IMG/VR virus record: IMGVR_UViG_3300013093_000167
Coordinates: 1-31,844 of that record
Direction: 5' to 3' (one strand)
Length of the DNA: 31,844 bases
Origin: a virus
The position numbers were made by a program, and so were the translations under genes. The notes beneath the pieces were generated by a model. It had not been told where the DNA came from, searched no databases, and saw only the letters and a program-made list of their open reading frames with translations. Below, piece after piece: positions 21,363 through 29,089 of the stretch. The first letter of the stretch is position 1; each line of letters begins with the position of its first letter.

Positions 21363-21835
21363 TGGCCAATCGGTTCAAGACCCTAGAAGATACCTTTGAT
21401 ATGGAATCTGTGCCAGAAACTGAATCATCTAAGCCCGACGAGGCGGAAATTGAAGCCGCATTGGCAATGGCTGAAGATATTGATAGGCAGCTGAGCGCAG
21501 TGCGCGGTAAGGATCTACACGATCAAGAGATGGATGAGCTAGCTGGCATGGCTATCAAGGCACATCAAGATCTACAGGATCTTGGCATGAACGTTGAGAT
21601 CAGGCATGCTGGAGAAATATTCAGCAGCAGCAGCCAAATGCTTAAGATAGCAGTGGATGCTAAGAATGCCAAAGTTGATAAAAAGCTCAAGATGTTGAAA
21701 TTACAGTTAGATAAGCTCAAGCTAGACCGTACCACCAAGAGCAATAACGATGATGCGCTGGACGTGAAAGCAACCTTGATGGATCGTAATGAATTGTTGA
21801 AACAGCTGAGTGAAATAGATAACGACGCTAAATAA
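21362..21835 (+). CDS. gp16: Terminase small subunit, T4 gp16-like
   Basis: The 157-residue protein has an acidic N-terminus, a long helical middle, and a segment (NVEIRHAGEIFSSSSQMLKIAVDAKNAK, about residues 75-102) followed by a KKLKMLKLQLDKLKLDR coiled-coil-like helix. This matches the helical-hairpin core of T4 gp16, where similar A-[KG]-[IE]-F and helix blocks occur. Length (T4 164) and position upstream of the large subunit agree. It recognises phage DNA and stimulates the gp17 ATPase. Family divergence is large, so the call rests partly on context. Confidence 0.72.
   Translation: MANRFKTLEDTFDMESVPETESSKPDEAEIEAALAMAEDIDRQLSAVRGKDLHDQEMDELAGMAIKAHQDLQDLGMNVEIRHAGEIFSSSSQMLKIAVDAKNAKVDKKLKMLKLQLDKLKLDRTTKSNNDDALDVKATLMDRNELLKQLSEIDNDAK
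21828..21834 (+). promoter_or_regulatory. Late promoter box (CTAAATA)
   Basis: CTAAATA overlaps the last codons of the gp16-like gene. The predicted start (21840) would give a 15-nt leader that contains TTGGAGC, a good Shine-Dalgarno for the ATG at 21855. Confidence 0.5.
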
Positions 21836-21854
21836 CAGTCACATTGGAGCATCT

Positions 21855-22679
21855 ATGGCCATGAAGTCGTTCAGAGAATATCTCGCTGAAAGTACCCGAG
21901 AATACGGATACGTTCTTAAATTGTCAGCAGAACCAAGCGATGAGCAGCTAGACGCTGCGGAGAGATATCTCTCACAGTTTGGGCTCGTTGAGATGACTCA
22001 TCCCGTGTTGTTAGCAGACGACAAGCTAGATTTTGTTGATCAACCAAACGAGATGGTATGGCAGGTTAACTTTGTCACCACCATGCCGTTGAGCAGTTAC
22101 ATCACCATGGAAGGCCTACGTGAAGTGCTGAATGTTCCTGAAAAGAACATCGTGGTTCGCACAGCTGTTGAGCCAGTTGAAATACATGTAGATGACGCTA
22201 TGACCGATCGCGGGTTTGGCAAGATAGCACGCGATGACAGCCTCACACCGATGGGCCGCATCAGCACTGATCGATTCTATCAAGATATTGAACAGCCTAT
22301 AGTCACCGACATATATGGCGATGCTTACAACAAGCGTTTCTTAGATTATCTCGCAGGAGTGAAAGCAACCCGTCCAAGCGATGAAGTTGATTCTAGCCAA
22401 CCTCTGTTTAGCTGGCTGGAAATGAACAAGGTTGCTCCGCGCGAACCAGTGCAGGATATGGCAGATTTCAATGCCGGATACGACACACCAAAGCCAGTTT
22501 ATAAGCCATCTAGCAAAAACGTAGCAGATCCAACGCCTCGTAGCGGATTGGGTCCAGAAGGCAATTTTGATGATGGCGCAATGATAAATTACCGATTCTA
22601 TAAAGATCGTGACGGTAAGAGAGTTAATCTTGGGGCTCCAAAAGCTCCCGACAAACCAGAATTCGTAAGGAAGGGTTAA
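21855..22679 (+). CDS. Conserved marine T4-like phage protein, probable virion component
   Basis: The 274-residue protein starts MAMKSFREYLAES, a leader seen on many structural and prohead-associated proteins of marine T4-like phages. Residues 15-115 form an alpha/beta part (YGYVLKLSAEPSDEQLDAAERYL, then VWQVNFVTTMPLS); the rest is loop-rich and ends in a basic Pro-containing tail. TTGGAGC lies 6 nt before the ATG. It is placed between the two terminase genes, which suggests a head-assembly role, but no function can be named. Confidence 0.62.
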   Translation: MAMKSFREYLAESTREYGYVLKLSAEPSDEQLDAAERYLSQFGLVEMTHPVLLADDKLDFVDQPNEMVWQVNFVTTMPLSSYITMEGLREVLNVPEKNIVVRTAVEPVEIHVDDAMTDRGFGKIARDDSLTPMGRISTDRFYQDIEQPIVTDIYGDAYNKRFLDYLAGVKATRPSDEVDSSQPLFSWLEMNKVAPREPVQDMADFNAGYDTPKPVYKPSSKNVADPTPRSGLGPEGNFDDGAMINYRFYKDRDGKRVNLGAPKAPDKPEFVRKG

Positions 22680-22682
22680 ACC

Positions 22683-23873
22683 ATGGATTTCCATAGCATA
22701 TTAGGCAAGCTTAGGGCTATTGAGTCCTTGGGACGCAAAGACAGTGTATACGAAGCAGAAGAATGCAACATGACAGCTGAGGGCGAAATGTGCCCCGTGC
22801 ATGGCATGGAAGAATGCGCCGGTTATGCCGGAACCATACAGATGGAAGACAGCCGCGGTGAAATGATGGATGAAGAGTCTGATCATGAACGCGATGAACG
22901 TGCTGAAAAGGCCGGTCGCAAAGTAGCTCACGACATTGAGTATGACGAACGCCACAAGGATCACATACACGGTCACAAGCGTGGTAGCGAGGATGACAAG
23001 GCAGAACATGCTGGGCATGAAGTTACCAAAGACATAGAACATGATGAGATGCATGAAAACATGGAAGAAGGCGAGTGCAACATGACTGCTGAGGGCGAGA
23101 TGTGCCCAGTGCACGGCATGGAAGAGTGCTGGTCAGCTAGCATGGAAGAAGACGCACCGCTTGGTCCAATACCATTTACTCCGATCGGAGCTACCAACAA
23201 TGGTCCTAGCATGGATGGTTATGTGTATGCGTATACAGAAAGCCAGAAGCAGTTGCGCGAGAGCCTGAACATAGTGATTAACCAGAACATTGACGACCAA
23301 GGCAGCCACAAGAGCATGACTGTAACGGCCACAGATGAGGACTTTGACTCTCTGGAGCGTTTGTTGGCAATGAGCGGTATAGGTCGCAGCCGTGCGCCAA
23401 CAGAAGTTGTAGTAGCTGAACCTCAGGCAGGTATGCCATATGGTACAGAAGAACCAACCTGCCAGCATTGCGGTAATCCGCAGAGCCAATGCACATGCGA
23501 AGAAGTTACCATGGAGAATGCCGATCATGATTACGGACATGATGAGCATTTAGAAGCAGGCGAACCTGTAGATGTTAAGGATTACATCTACAACGGACGC
23601 CACATCAATCAGCGATTCGGTAAGATCGGCGACAACACGTTGATGGCAGAACAAGCTGAGAGAGCAGATAGCTTGTTCAACGTTCTCAACGAAGAATACA
23701 CTAGCTATCTAATAGAGGCAGAGTTAGAAACTAGCAATGCTGGTTCGCAAAGCCCTCTCACAGCTACGTCGCGCGATACCTTTGACAAGGATCCGTTCAG
23801 CGATGAGGAGCCAGTTACAGACGGTAGCCGCAGTCCTCTTAGCCATATCGGCCGCCAAGACGTCATGAATTGA
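22683..23873 (+). CDS. Acidic protein with duplicated Cys/His motif, probable virion component
   Basis: This 396-residue acidic protein carries the motif CNMTAEGEMCPVHGMEEC twice (residues 28-45 and 132-149) and a further C260-x-x-C263...C270-x-C272 knuckle. Between the two copies is a highly charged Asp/Glu/His/Lys region (about 60-130). The C/C/H/C pattern looks metal-binding. A single copy of this sort of motif occurs in structural proteins of marine T4-like phages. The C-terminal part (from about 290) is predicted helical and ends in a Ser/Asp-rich tail. It follows the preceding gene by 3 nt and ends before a hairpin. Confidence 0.68.
   Translation: MDFHSILGKLRAIESLGRKDSVYEAEECNMTAEGEMCPVHGMEECAGYAGTIQMEDSRGEMMDEESDHERDERAEKAGRKVAHDIEYDERHKDHIHGHKRGSEDDKAEHAGHEVTKDIEHDEMHENMEEGECNMTAEGEMCPVHGMEECWSASMEEDAPLGPIPFTPIGATNNGPSMDGYVYAYTESQKQLRESLNIVINQNIDDQGSHKSMTVTATDEDFDSLERLLAMSGIGRSRAPTEVVVAEPQAGMPYGTEEPTCQHCGNPQSQCTCEEVTMENADHDYGHDEHLEAGEPVDVKDYIYNGRHINQRFGKIGDNTLMAEQAERADSLFNVLNEEYTSYLIEAELETSNAGSQSPLTATSRDTFDKDPFSDEEPVTDGSRSPLSHIGRQDVMN
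22761..22817 (+). repeat. 57-bp coding repeat, copy 1 (Cys/His motif)
   Basis: Encodes a 19-residue motif identical to copy 2 at 23073-23129. Of 57 bases 6 differ, and all six changes are synonymous third-position changes. Confidence 0.9.
23073..23129 (+). repeat. 57-bp coding repeat, copy 2 (Cys/His motif)
   Basis: Same encoded 19 residues as copy 1, 312 bases downstream in the same frame, with only silent differences. Confidence 0.9.
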
Positions 23874-23899
23874 TAGATTTGGAAAAATTTACCATAAGT

Positions 23900-23922
23900 A
23901 ACAGCGGCATAATGCCGCTGTT
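23900..23922 (+). terminator. Hairpin before terminase large subunit
   Basis: AACAGCGGCA pairs perfectly with TGCCGCTGTT (10 bp) around TAA. No T tract follows, so it is a weak intrinsic terminator at best and may instead be an RNA processing or stability element before the gp17 gene. Confidence 0.5.
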
Positions 23923-23936
23923 CGCTTGAGTGACAC

Positions 23937-25523
23937 ATGGCTAAAAACGACATAGACTTTCAATTAGTAAAGCAGGCTCACAAGAAGACTGCTTATACAT
24001 CTGAACAGATACGCGAGATAGCACGCTGCGCAAAAGATCCGCTGTACTTCATGGAAAATTACATGAAGATACAGCATCCTACAAAAGGGCGCATGCCTTT
24101 TGAAGCGTATGAGTATCAGAAAAGGTTGGTCCATTGCTATTGGAAGAACACTTCTGTAGTAGCACTGCTACCTAGGCAGAGCGGTAAGACCACTACCGCA
24201 GCAGGTTATCTGTTGTGGTATGCAATGTTTAACGATGACGTGACTGTGCTGATAGCAGCTAACAAGTTCCGTGCTGCTAACGAGATTATGGATCGCGTGA
24301 AATTCGCATATGAGGAATTGCCAGATTGGCTACGTGCTGGGGTAGCTACCTACAATGTGCAGGACATCAAGTTCGATAACGGTTCGCGCATCAAAGCAAC
24401 CACAACAACGCCAGACAGCGGTCGTGGTATGTCCATATCACTGCTATACCTAGACGAGTTTGCGTTCGTTAAGCCGCGCATAGCTGACGAGTTTTGGACA
24501 GCTATGAGTCCTACGCTAGCAACGGGTGGTAAGTGCATCATCACCAGCACACCAAACAGCGACGAGGATAAGTTTGCTGAGATCTGGTTTGGGGCTAACA
24601 AGACTGTAGATGATTACGGCAATGATACTCCAGATGGTCTAGGCGTCAACGGTTTCGCTGCATTTACAGCTCACTACAGCGAAGTACCTGGCAGAGATGA
24701 AGTCTGGGCCGACAAGGAACGTGCTAAGATAACAGTTGATAGATTCCGCCGCGAATATGGATGCGAGTTTGTAACCGCTGATGAGACGCTCATCAATGCC
24801 AGCACACTGCTGCAGCTTCAGGGCACTGAACCACTTTTCAAAACTGGACAGACCCGCTGGTATGATCAAATCAAAGCAAACAAGACCTACCTCGTGGCGC
24901 TAGATCCAAGCGCAGGCGTTGGTAAAGATTTCAGCTGCATACAGGTGTTTAGCTTGCCTGACATGGTGCAAGTAGCAGAGTGGACGCACAATCGCACCAG
25001 CATACCTCAGCAGGTCAAGACCATGCAGAGCATCATAAATTTCATACACAGTGAGATGCGCAAGCTGAGCGAGCAGCGCGGCGAGCCTGAGATATATTTC
25101 ACTTTGGAAAACAATAGCTGGGGTGAAGCAGCCATCGTTACAATAGATGAGATGGGCGAAGAAAGTTTCAATGCTATATGGCTCCATGAACCAAAAGTGC
25201 GCGGAGTGTCAAGGCTGCGCAGAGGTCTCAACACCAATGTGCGCAGCAAAGCCATGGCATGTACCAAGCTCAAGAGCCTAATCGAAAGCAACAAGTTAGT
25301 TTTGCGCAGCAAGACCTTGATACGACAGCTCAAGTTCTTCGTAGCCAAAGGCAACAGCTTTGAAGGCAAGGCCGGCGAAAATGATGATGCTGTGATGGCT
25401 ACGATCCTTTGCGTGAGAATGATGCAGATGGTCACGCGCTGGGACGAGAGCATAGGAACTCTCATGAAGGATGATTTTGCCGAAGAGTTTGACGAACCCA
25501 TGCCAATAAGCTTTGGCTATTAA
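23937..25523 (+). CDS. gp17: Terminase large subunit (packaging ATPase/nuclease)
   Basis: This 528-residue protein is a clear gp17. The ATPase domain has LPRQSGKTT (78-86, Walker A), LLYLDE (169-174, Walker B with catalytic E) and TSTPN (203-207, coupling motif). The nuclease domain has ALDPSAG with D323, TLENN with E391 and ENDD with D483/D484. It pumps DNA into the prohead and cuts concatemers. Length is shorter than T4 gp17 (610) but usual for marine relatives. The start at 23937 has only a weak upstream GAGTGAC. Confidence 0.96.
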   Translation: MAKNDIDFQLVKQAHKKTAYTSEQIREIARCAKDPLYFMENYMKIQHPTKGRMPFEAYEYQKRLVHCYWKNTSVVALLPRQSGKTTTAAGYLLWYAMFNDDVTVLIAANKFRAANEIMDRVKFAYEELPDWLRAGVATYNVQDIKFDNGSRIKATTTTPDSGRGMSISLLYLDEFAFVKPRIADEFWTAMSPTLATGGKCIITSTPNSDEDKFAEIWFGANKTVDDYGNDTPDGLGVNGFAAFTAHYSEVPGRDEVWADKERAKITVDRFRREYGCEFVTADETLINASTLLQLQGTEPLFKTGQTRWYDQIKANKTYLVALDPSAGVGKDFSCIQVFSLPDMVQVAEWTHNRTSIPQQVKTMQSIINFIHSEMRKLSEQRGEPEIYFTLENNSWGEAAIVTIDEMGEESFNAIWLHEPKVRGVSRLRRGLNTNVRSKAMACTKLKSLIESNKLVLRSKTLIRQLKFFVAKGNSFEGKAGENDDAVMATILCVRMMQMVTRWDESIGTLMKDDFAEEFDEPMPISFGY

Positions 25524-25524
25524 A

Positions 25525-25531
25525 CTAAATA
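25525..25531 (+). promoter_or_regulatory. Late promoter box (CTAAATA) near a start codon
   Basis: CTAAATA begins just after the gp17 stop. T4 spacing puts the transcript start at 25537, two bases before the ATG at 25539. No Shine-Dalgarno is seen. Confidence 0.6.
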
Positions 25532-25538
25532 TGACATC

Positions 25539-26576
25539 ATGAATCACAACTGGGACATCATAGGCGACAAGATCTTTGGCATACTGCGCGGTAGAGGATA
25601 TCGCGTTCAGATGTTTGACAAGGGTGGCGCCAAGACCATGGACCCACATGATGCGACACGGTTCTTTGCTACCATACCCAGCCATGATCCCAATCTTGAT
25701 AGCTTTAATATCTTGATCAGCCTACACAACGAGGACACCAACAGCCATTTGGACATCAAGTCGCCTGATCTCGCAGATGACAACGATTTCAACACGGTGA
25801 TAAAGCTAAAAGACAGCCTACAGAACAATATCGGCGATCGTGAGAATCTCAGCGTGAACTGGTATAAGTTTGATCATGACATCGATCCACGCGAGGACGC
25901 AGTGAACAACATCCAAGAAAGCCGTGATATCAGCAAGCCATATGGTAGCACCAAGAGCAGCTATCAACAGATTGGTAACAGCAAGCTGATCATACGCCAT
26001 ACTGACCCTGTCAACGAGGAAAAGAAAGGCAGCCGTTGGCGCCATATCAAGAACATCTTCATTGAAACCAAGCTAGGTGAACGCTTCAACTATCCTCATC
26101 CGCACATAGCAGGTGCGCGTGCTATGGCAAGGCATCTCGCCAACGAGGGACGTTTCAACGACCAGACTGCCAAGGCCATACTAAAGATGAGCGAAGATTA
26201 CATCAAGCTCAAGAAGGCCAACAAGTTGATGCGCGGCAAAGATGACGATCTCAGCTTAAAGGTTAAAGGTGCGCTTGAACAGCTAGCCAAGGAAAGCAAG
26301 CGTCTCAGCGGCAGCAAGGGTTATGCCAAGGGCATAGCTGAACTTGCTAATCGCACCACAAACAGCCCAGCTGAGAGAGTGATAGAACTGCGCGATAAGT
26401 TGGCTGAGACCTGTGGTTGCCAAAAGGACGATGATAGCGATCTAAGTTCGCTTGAAGCAGCAGCTAGATATCTAATCAGCCGCGGCTATGAAGTAACCCC
26501 GGTTGAACCAACAGCTGATCAGGATCCGATCGATATCGAGATCTTGCGTTTGGAGGAGTTGGCCGGCATCATATGA
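25539..26576 (+). CDS. Conserved marine T4-like phage protein, function unknown
   Basis: The 345-residue protein contains a block recalled from marine T4-like phages: SYQQIGNSKLIIRHTDPVNEE (141-161), an RHIKNIFIE strand, and FNYPHPHIAGARAMARHLANEG (183-204). N-terminal residues 1-60 have a nuclease-like alpha/beta look (ILRGRGYRVQMFD), and a helical Lys-rich region follows 210. The combination of an early D and later E-T-K suggests, weakly, a restriction-endonuclease-like fold. No function is established. The start lacks a ribosome-binding site but follows a late box. Confidence 0.68.
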   Translation: MNHNWDIIGDKIFGILRGRGYRVQMFDKGGAKTMDPHDATRFFATIPSHDPNLDSFNILISLHNEDTNSHLDIKSPDLADDNDFNTVIKLKDSLQNNIGDRENLSVNWYKFDHDIDPREDAVNNIQESRDISKPYGSTKSSYQQIGNSKLIIRHTDPVNEEKKGSRWRHIKNIFIETKLGERFNYPHPHIAGARAMARHLANEGRFNDQTAKAILKMSEDYIKLKKANKLMRGKDDDLSLKVKGALEQLAKESKRLSGSKGYAKGIAELANRTTNSPAERVIELRDKLAETCGCQKDDDSDLSSLEAAARYLISRGYEVTPVEPTADQDPIDIEILRLEELAGII

Positions 26577-26577
26577 C

Positions 26578-27033
26578 ATGCTGGTCATTGCGTCTCTATT
26601 CCCACAACTCGGCGACTTTGTTGACCTTTCGCAGATAATCCATCTTACGCCAACCGTGCGATTGGGCGATTCTATACCCACTAAAGTAGCTAAACTTGGT
26701 CTTGCCTTGGAAGAACAGCTAGGTAGTGCAGTGTCTGATAGGGCTCTGTTGTTATGGTCACAGTATGAAATACCAACCATTGGCGCTGTCATAGCCAATA
26801 TGAGACCATTCCATAGAGATCAGGTTATGCTGCCAACTTTAGACCTTCAGCAGACAGTTGGATGGGCAGCTGGACATAGTGTGGCAGTGATAAGATTGGC
26901 AGCAGTTGCTCAAGAAGCGGACACGATGGATTGGACTCCGTGGCCCCATTACATGACCAAGCGAGATATCACTGCCAACATCACATGGTGGGCCCAAAGA
27001 ATAAATCTCAGAATCTATGAGGGTTCTCAATGA
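26578..27033 (+). CDS. Unknown protein
   Basis: This 151-residue protein is not recognised. ATG 26578 is chosen because it lies one base after the previous stop; the frame extends upstream to 26503 but only inside the preceding gene. Features: hydrophobic N-terminal strand (MLVIASLFP), a helical middle with LGLALEEQL, then a Trp-rich C-terminus (DWTPWPHY, ITWW). No signal peptide is convincing. The 4-nt overlap with the glycosyltransferase-like gene suggests a shared job. Confidence 0.55.
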   Translation: MLVIASLFPQLGDFVDLSQIIHLTPTVRLGDSIPTKVAKLGLALEEQLGSAVSDRALLLWSQYEIPTIGAVIANMRPFHRDQVMLPTLDLQQTVGWAAGHSVAVIRLAAVAQEADTMDWTPWPHYMTKRDITANITWWAQRINLRIYEGSQ

Positions 27034-27869
27034 GAACTGCTGTTTTCATGCATGGGCATGCTCGCACTTGGAATTATACCAAGAACAACACCATAGAACT
27101 GATGACAGAGATCTATGGCAGCATAGATTGGTATTTTGGCGCGCCTCAGACGCAAACCATTAGCACTGAATCTATAAAAGAAGATTTTGCTGGACGCAAT
27201 CTTGTGGCTTGCGAGTTATTAGATGAAACTACCTATCCATTGCCAACCGGCCATGATGATTTGTATAATTGGCGATTTTATAGTCCGGCATATTGGAAAC
27301 TAGCATGGACAGATTATCGTCTTGGTATCATCAAGCGCAAACATGAACTGCTGAATGGATTTCGATATGACAATGTGCTGTTCCTCAGGCCAGATTGTTG
27401 GTATCTACCTCCGCATGATATGAATACTGCCAGATACAAATTACACAACATGGCCGTATCACAGATCGGTCCATCTGGTGGCATGTATGTGGACGATTGG
27501 GCATGTGATGATCTAGCATATAGAGCTGGCAGCGTAGCAGCTGACCTATTAAGCATGCGTTGGCATGATCACCATTATGATATACAAGATCCGCGGCAGT
27601 TGGTATCTGGAAACAGCCAAGCCCTGTTGGCACAATATGTAAGCAGATGCCAGATGAGCCAACACCCTGGTGGCGGATTTTTCAAGATGTTGTTGGTGCG
27701 TCCGGATCATGTTGATCAGTTGCCGTGGAGCTGGGAAAAACACGATTTATCACACAATGACAGCCCTACGTGGAGCTATCTAGCCACTGATAAAAAGATA
27801 GAGATATGCAGGAAGTTGGGAATAGACCCGCGGGATTACGACATGAATCCCAGTGATTATAGCCTGTGA
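27030..27869 (+). CDS. Glycosyltransferase-like protein
   Basis: The 279-residue product opens AVFMHGHARTW, the pattern (hydrophobic strand, H/S-G-H/Q-x-R-[TS]) that starts a family of viral and bacterial glycosyltransferase-like proteins. LFLRPDCWY (117-125) and YVDDWACDD (153-161) give possible metal/nucleotide-sugar aspartates, and a GPSGG turn lies before the latter. It may glycosylate a virion or host surface component. No donor can be inferred and the assignment is moderate. It is coupled to the preceding unknown gene, and the pair sits between virion and replication blocks as an accessory insertion. Confidence 0.5.
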   Translation: MRTAVFMHGHARTWNYTKNNTIELMTEIYGSIDWYFGAPQTQTISTESIKEDFAGRNLVACELLDETTYPLPTGHDDLYNWRFYSPAYWKLAWTDYRLGIIKRKHELLNGFRYDNVLFLRPDCWYLPPHDMNTARYKLHNMAVSQIGPSGGMYVDDWACDDLAYRAGSVAADLLSMRWHDHHYDIQDPRQLVSGNSQALLAQYVSRCQMSQHPGGGFFKMLLVRPDHVDQLPWSWEKHDLSHNDSPTWSYLATDKKIEICRKLGIDPRDYDMNPSDYSL

Positions 27870-27871
27870 TA

Positions 27872-27900
27872 TTGACACTTGACAAACCCTGCAGCATAAA
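27872..27900 (+). promoter_or_regulatory. sigma70-like promoter of the ssDNA-binding protein gene
   Basis: TTGACA (27872-27877) is a perfect -35 with a 17-nt spacer to CATAAA (4 of 6). A second perfect TTGACA at 27879-27884 pairs with TACACT (27901-27906) at 16 nt. Two overlapping host-type promoters are therefore possible, which fits a replication gene needed before late expression. Confidence 0.5.
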
Positions 27901-27902
27901 TA
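27895..27902 (+). promoter_or_regulatory. Late promoter box (CATAAATA) of the ssDNA-binding protein gene
   Basis: CATAAATA differs from the T4 late consensus only at the first base and overlaps the sigma70 -10. The predicted start at 27908 leaves a 77-nt leader ending in AGGAGG (27970-27975) before the ATG at 27985; this leader could hold the autoregulatory site known for T4 gene 32, but no pseudoknot was resolved by eye. Confidence 0.6.
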
Positions 27903-27984
27903 CACTGTCAGTTAGCAATATATCGTTGCTGGCTGTCTATAGCACAATTAGGCACATGAAAGCACACATAGGAGGCACATTATC

Positions 27985-29028
27985 ATGGCATTAGATCTTA
28001 AAGCAATCCAAGCTAAGCTGTTGGAACAGCAAGCTCGCAAAGACCGCTCCAAGGGCGGCACATTTACCGGTGACAATTCAATCTATCCATTCTGGAACAA
28101 CCCAGAGGGCTCCACTGCCACTCTTAGGTTTCTCCCGGACGGCGACGACACCAACGACTTCTTCTGGGTGGAACGACTCATCATCAAGATCCCATTCCCT
28201 GGAGTCAAGGGGCAAAATGATGCTCGTCCAGTTGAAGTGCAGGTTCCTTGCATGGACATGTGGAAGCCAGGCAGCTGCCCCATCGCAGCCGAAACACGTC
28301 CGTGGTGGAAGGACCCTACTTTGGAAGATATGGCTCGCAAGTACTGGCGGAAGAAGAGCTATGTGTTCCAGGGTTTTGTCACGCAGAACCCTAACAAGGA
28401 TGATCAAACACCGGAAAATCCAATCCGGAGATTTATCATCAATCCTAGCGTGTTTGATGCTATTAAGGCAATCCTTATGCGTCAGGATCTTGAGAATAGC
28501 CCTACTGATTACCAATCTGGACGCGATTTCTATCTATCTAAGACAACTAAGGGTGGCTATGCCAATTATAGCAGCTCATCTTGGTCTATGAAAGAACGTG
28601 CGCTCAGTGAAGATGAGATGAGTGCTATTGAAAAGAACGGATTGTTCACGCTCAACAGCTTCCTTCCAAAGAAGCCAGATGATGCGCATCTCGCAGCTAT
28701 CATGGAGATGTTCGAAGCCAGCGTTAATGAAGACCTCTATGACGCAGAACGTTGGGGACAGTTCTATCGTCCAAACGGCATGCGCATGGATGCTTTTGCT
28801 AACAATGACGAAGCTACTGCCAACACAGTCGCAGCACCTGTGACCAAGCCAGTCACAGCAGCCAGCATCATGGAACGTGCAGCTCCAAAGGCAGCACCAG
28901 TTGATGATGCTCCGTTCGATGCTGATCCTCCAAAGGCAGCAGCACCAGCAGGTGACAAGCCAAAGATGAGCTCACCAGATGACATCTTGGCAGCCATCCG
29001 CGCACGCAAGCTCGGCGGTCAATCGTAA
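27985..29028 (+). CDS. gp32: Single-stranded DNA-binding protein
   Basis: This 347-residue protein has the gp32 layout: a basic N-terminus (LLEQQARKDRSKGG) for cooperativity, an OB-fold core with FWNNPEGSTATLRFLPDG, VERLIIKIPFPGV, KYWRKKSYVFQGFV and a late DAERWGQFYRP, and an acidic Ala/Pro-rich C-terminus ending in a DDILAAIRARK segment for partner binding. Of the T4 zinc ligands only C89 and C98 (VPCMDMW, SCPI) are present, so the zinc site is probably lost, as in marine relatives. The gene has a strong AGGAGG and its own promoters. Confidence 0.93.
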   Translation: MALDLKAIQAKLLEQQARKDRSKGGTFTGDNSIYPFWNNPEGSTATLRFLPDGDDTNDFFWVERLIIKIPFPGVKGQNDARPVEVQVPCMDMWKPGSCPIAAETRPWWKDPTLEDMARKYWRKKSYVFQGFVTQNPNKDDQTPENPIRRFIINPSVFDAIKAILMRQDLENSPTDYQSGRDFYLSKTTKGGYANYSSSSWSMKERALSEDEMSAIEKNGLFTLNSFLPKKPDDAHLAAIMEMFEASVNEDLYDAERWGQFYRPNGMRMDAFANNDEATANTVAAPVTKPVTAASIMERAAPKAAPVDDAPFDADPPKAAAPAGDKPKMSSPDDILAAIRARKLGGQS

Positions 29029-29041
29029 TCCATAAAGTAAT

Positions 29042-29064
29042 GGATGGGCGAATCTCGCCCATCC
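29042..29064 (+). terminator. Hairpin between gp32 and uvsX genes
   Basis: GGATGGGCG pairs perfectly with CGCCCATCC (9 bp) around AATCT. There is no T tract after it, so it may only partly stop or protect the gp32 transcript, letting uvsX be read at a lower level. Confidence 0.5.
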
Positions 29065-29089
29065 TGCCACATGATCACAGGAGCAAAAC

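Noticed and set aside
23133-23549. 138-codon open frame on the - strand in the Cys-rich protein gene
   Set aside because: It is a shadow frame; the + strand protein shows silent-site conservation in its repeat and is coupled to its neighbours.
22683-23873. Metallothionein-like protein
   Set aside because: Cysteines are few and grouped in two identical motifs plus one knuckle in a long acidic protein, unlike Cys-dense metallothioneins.
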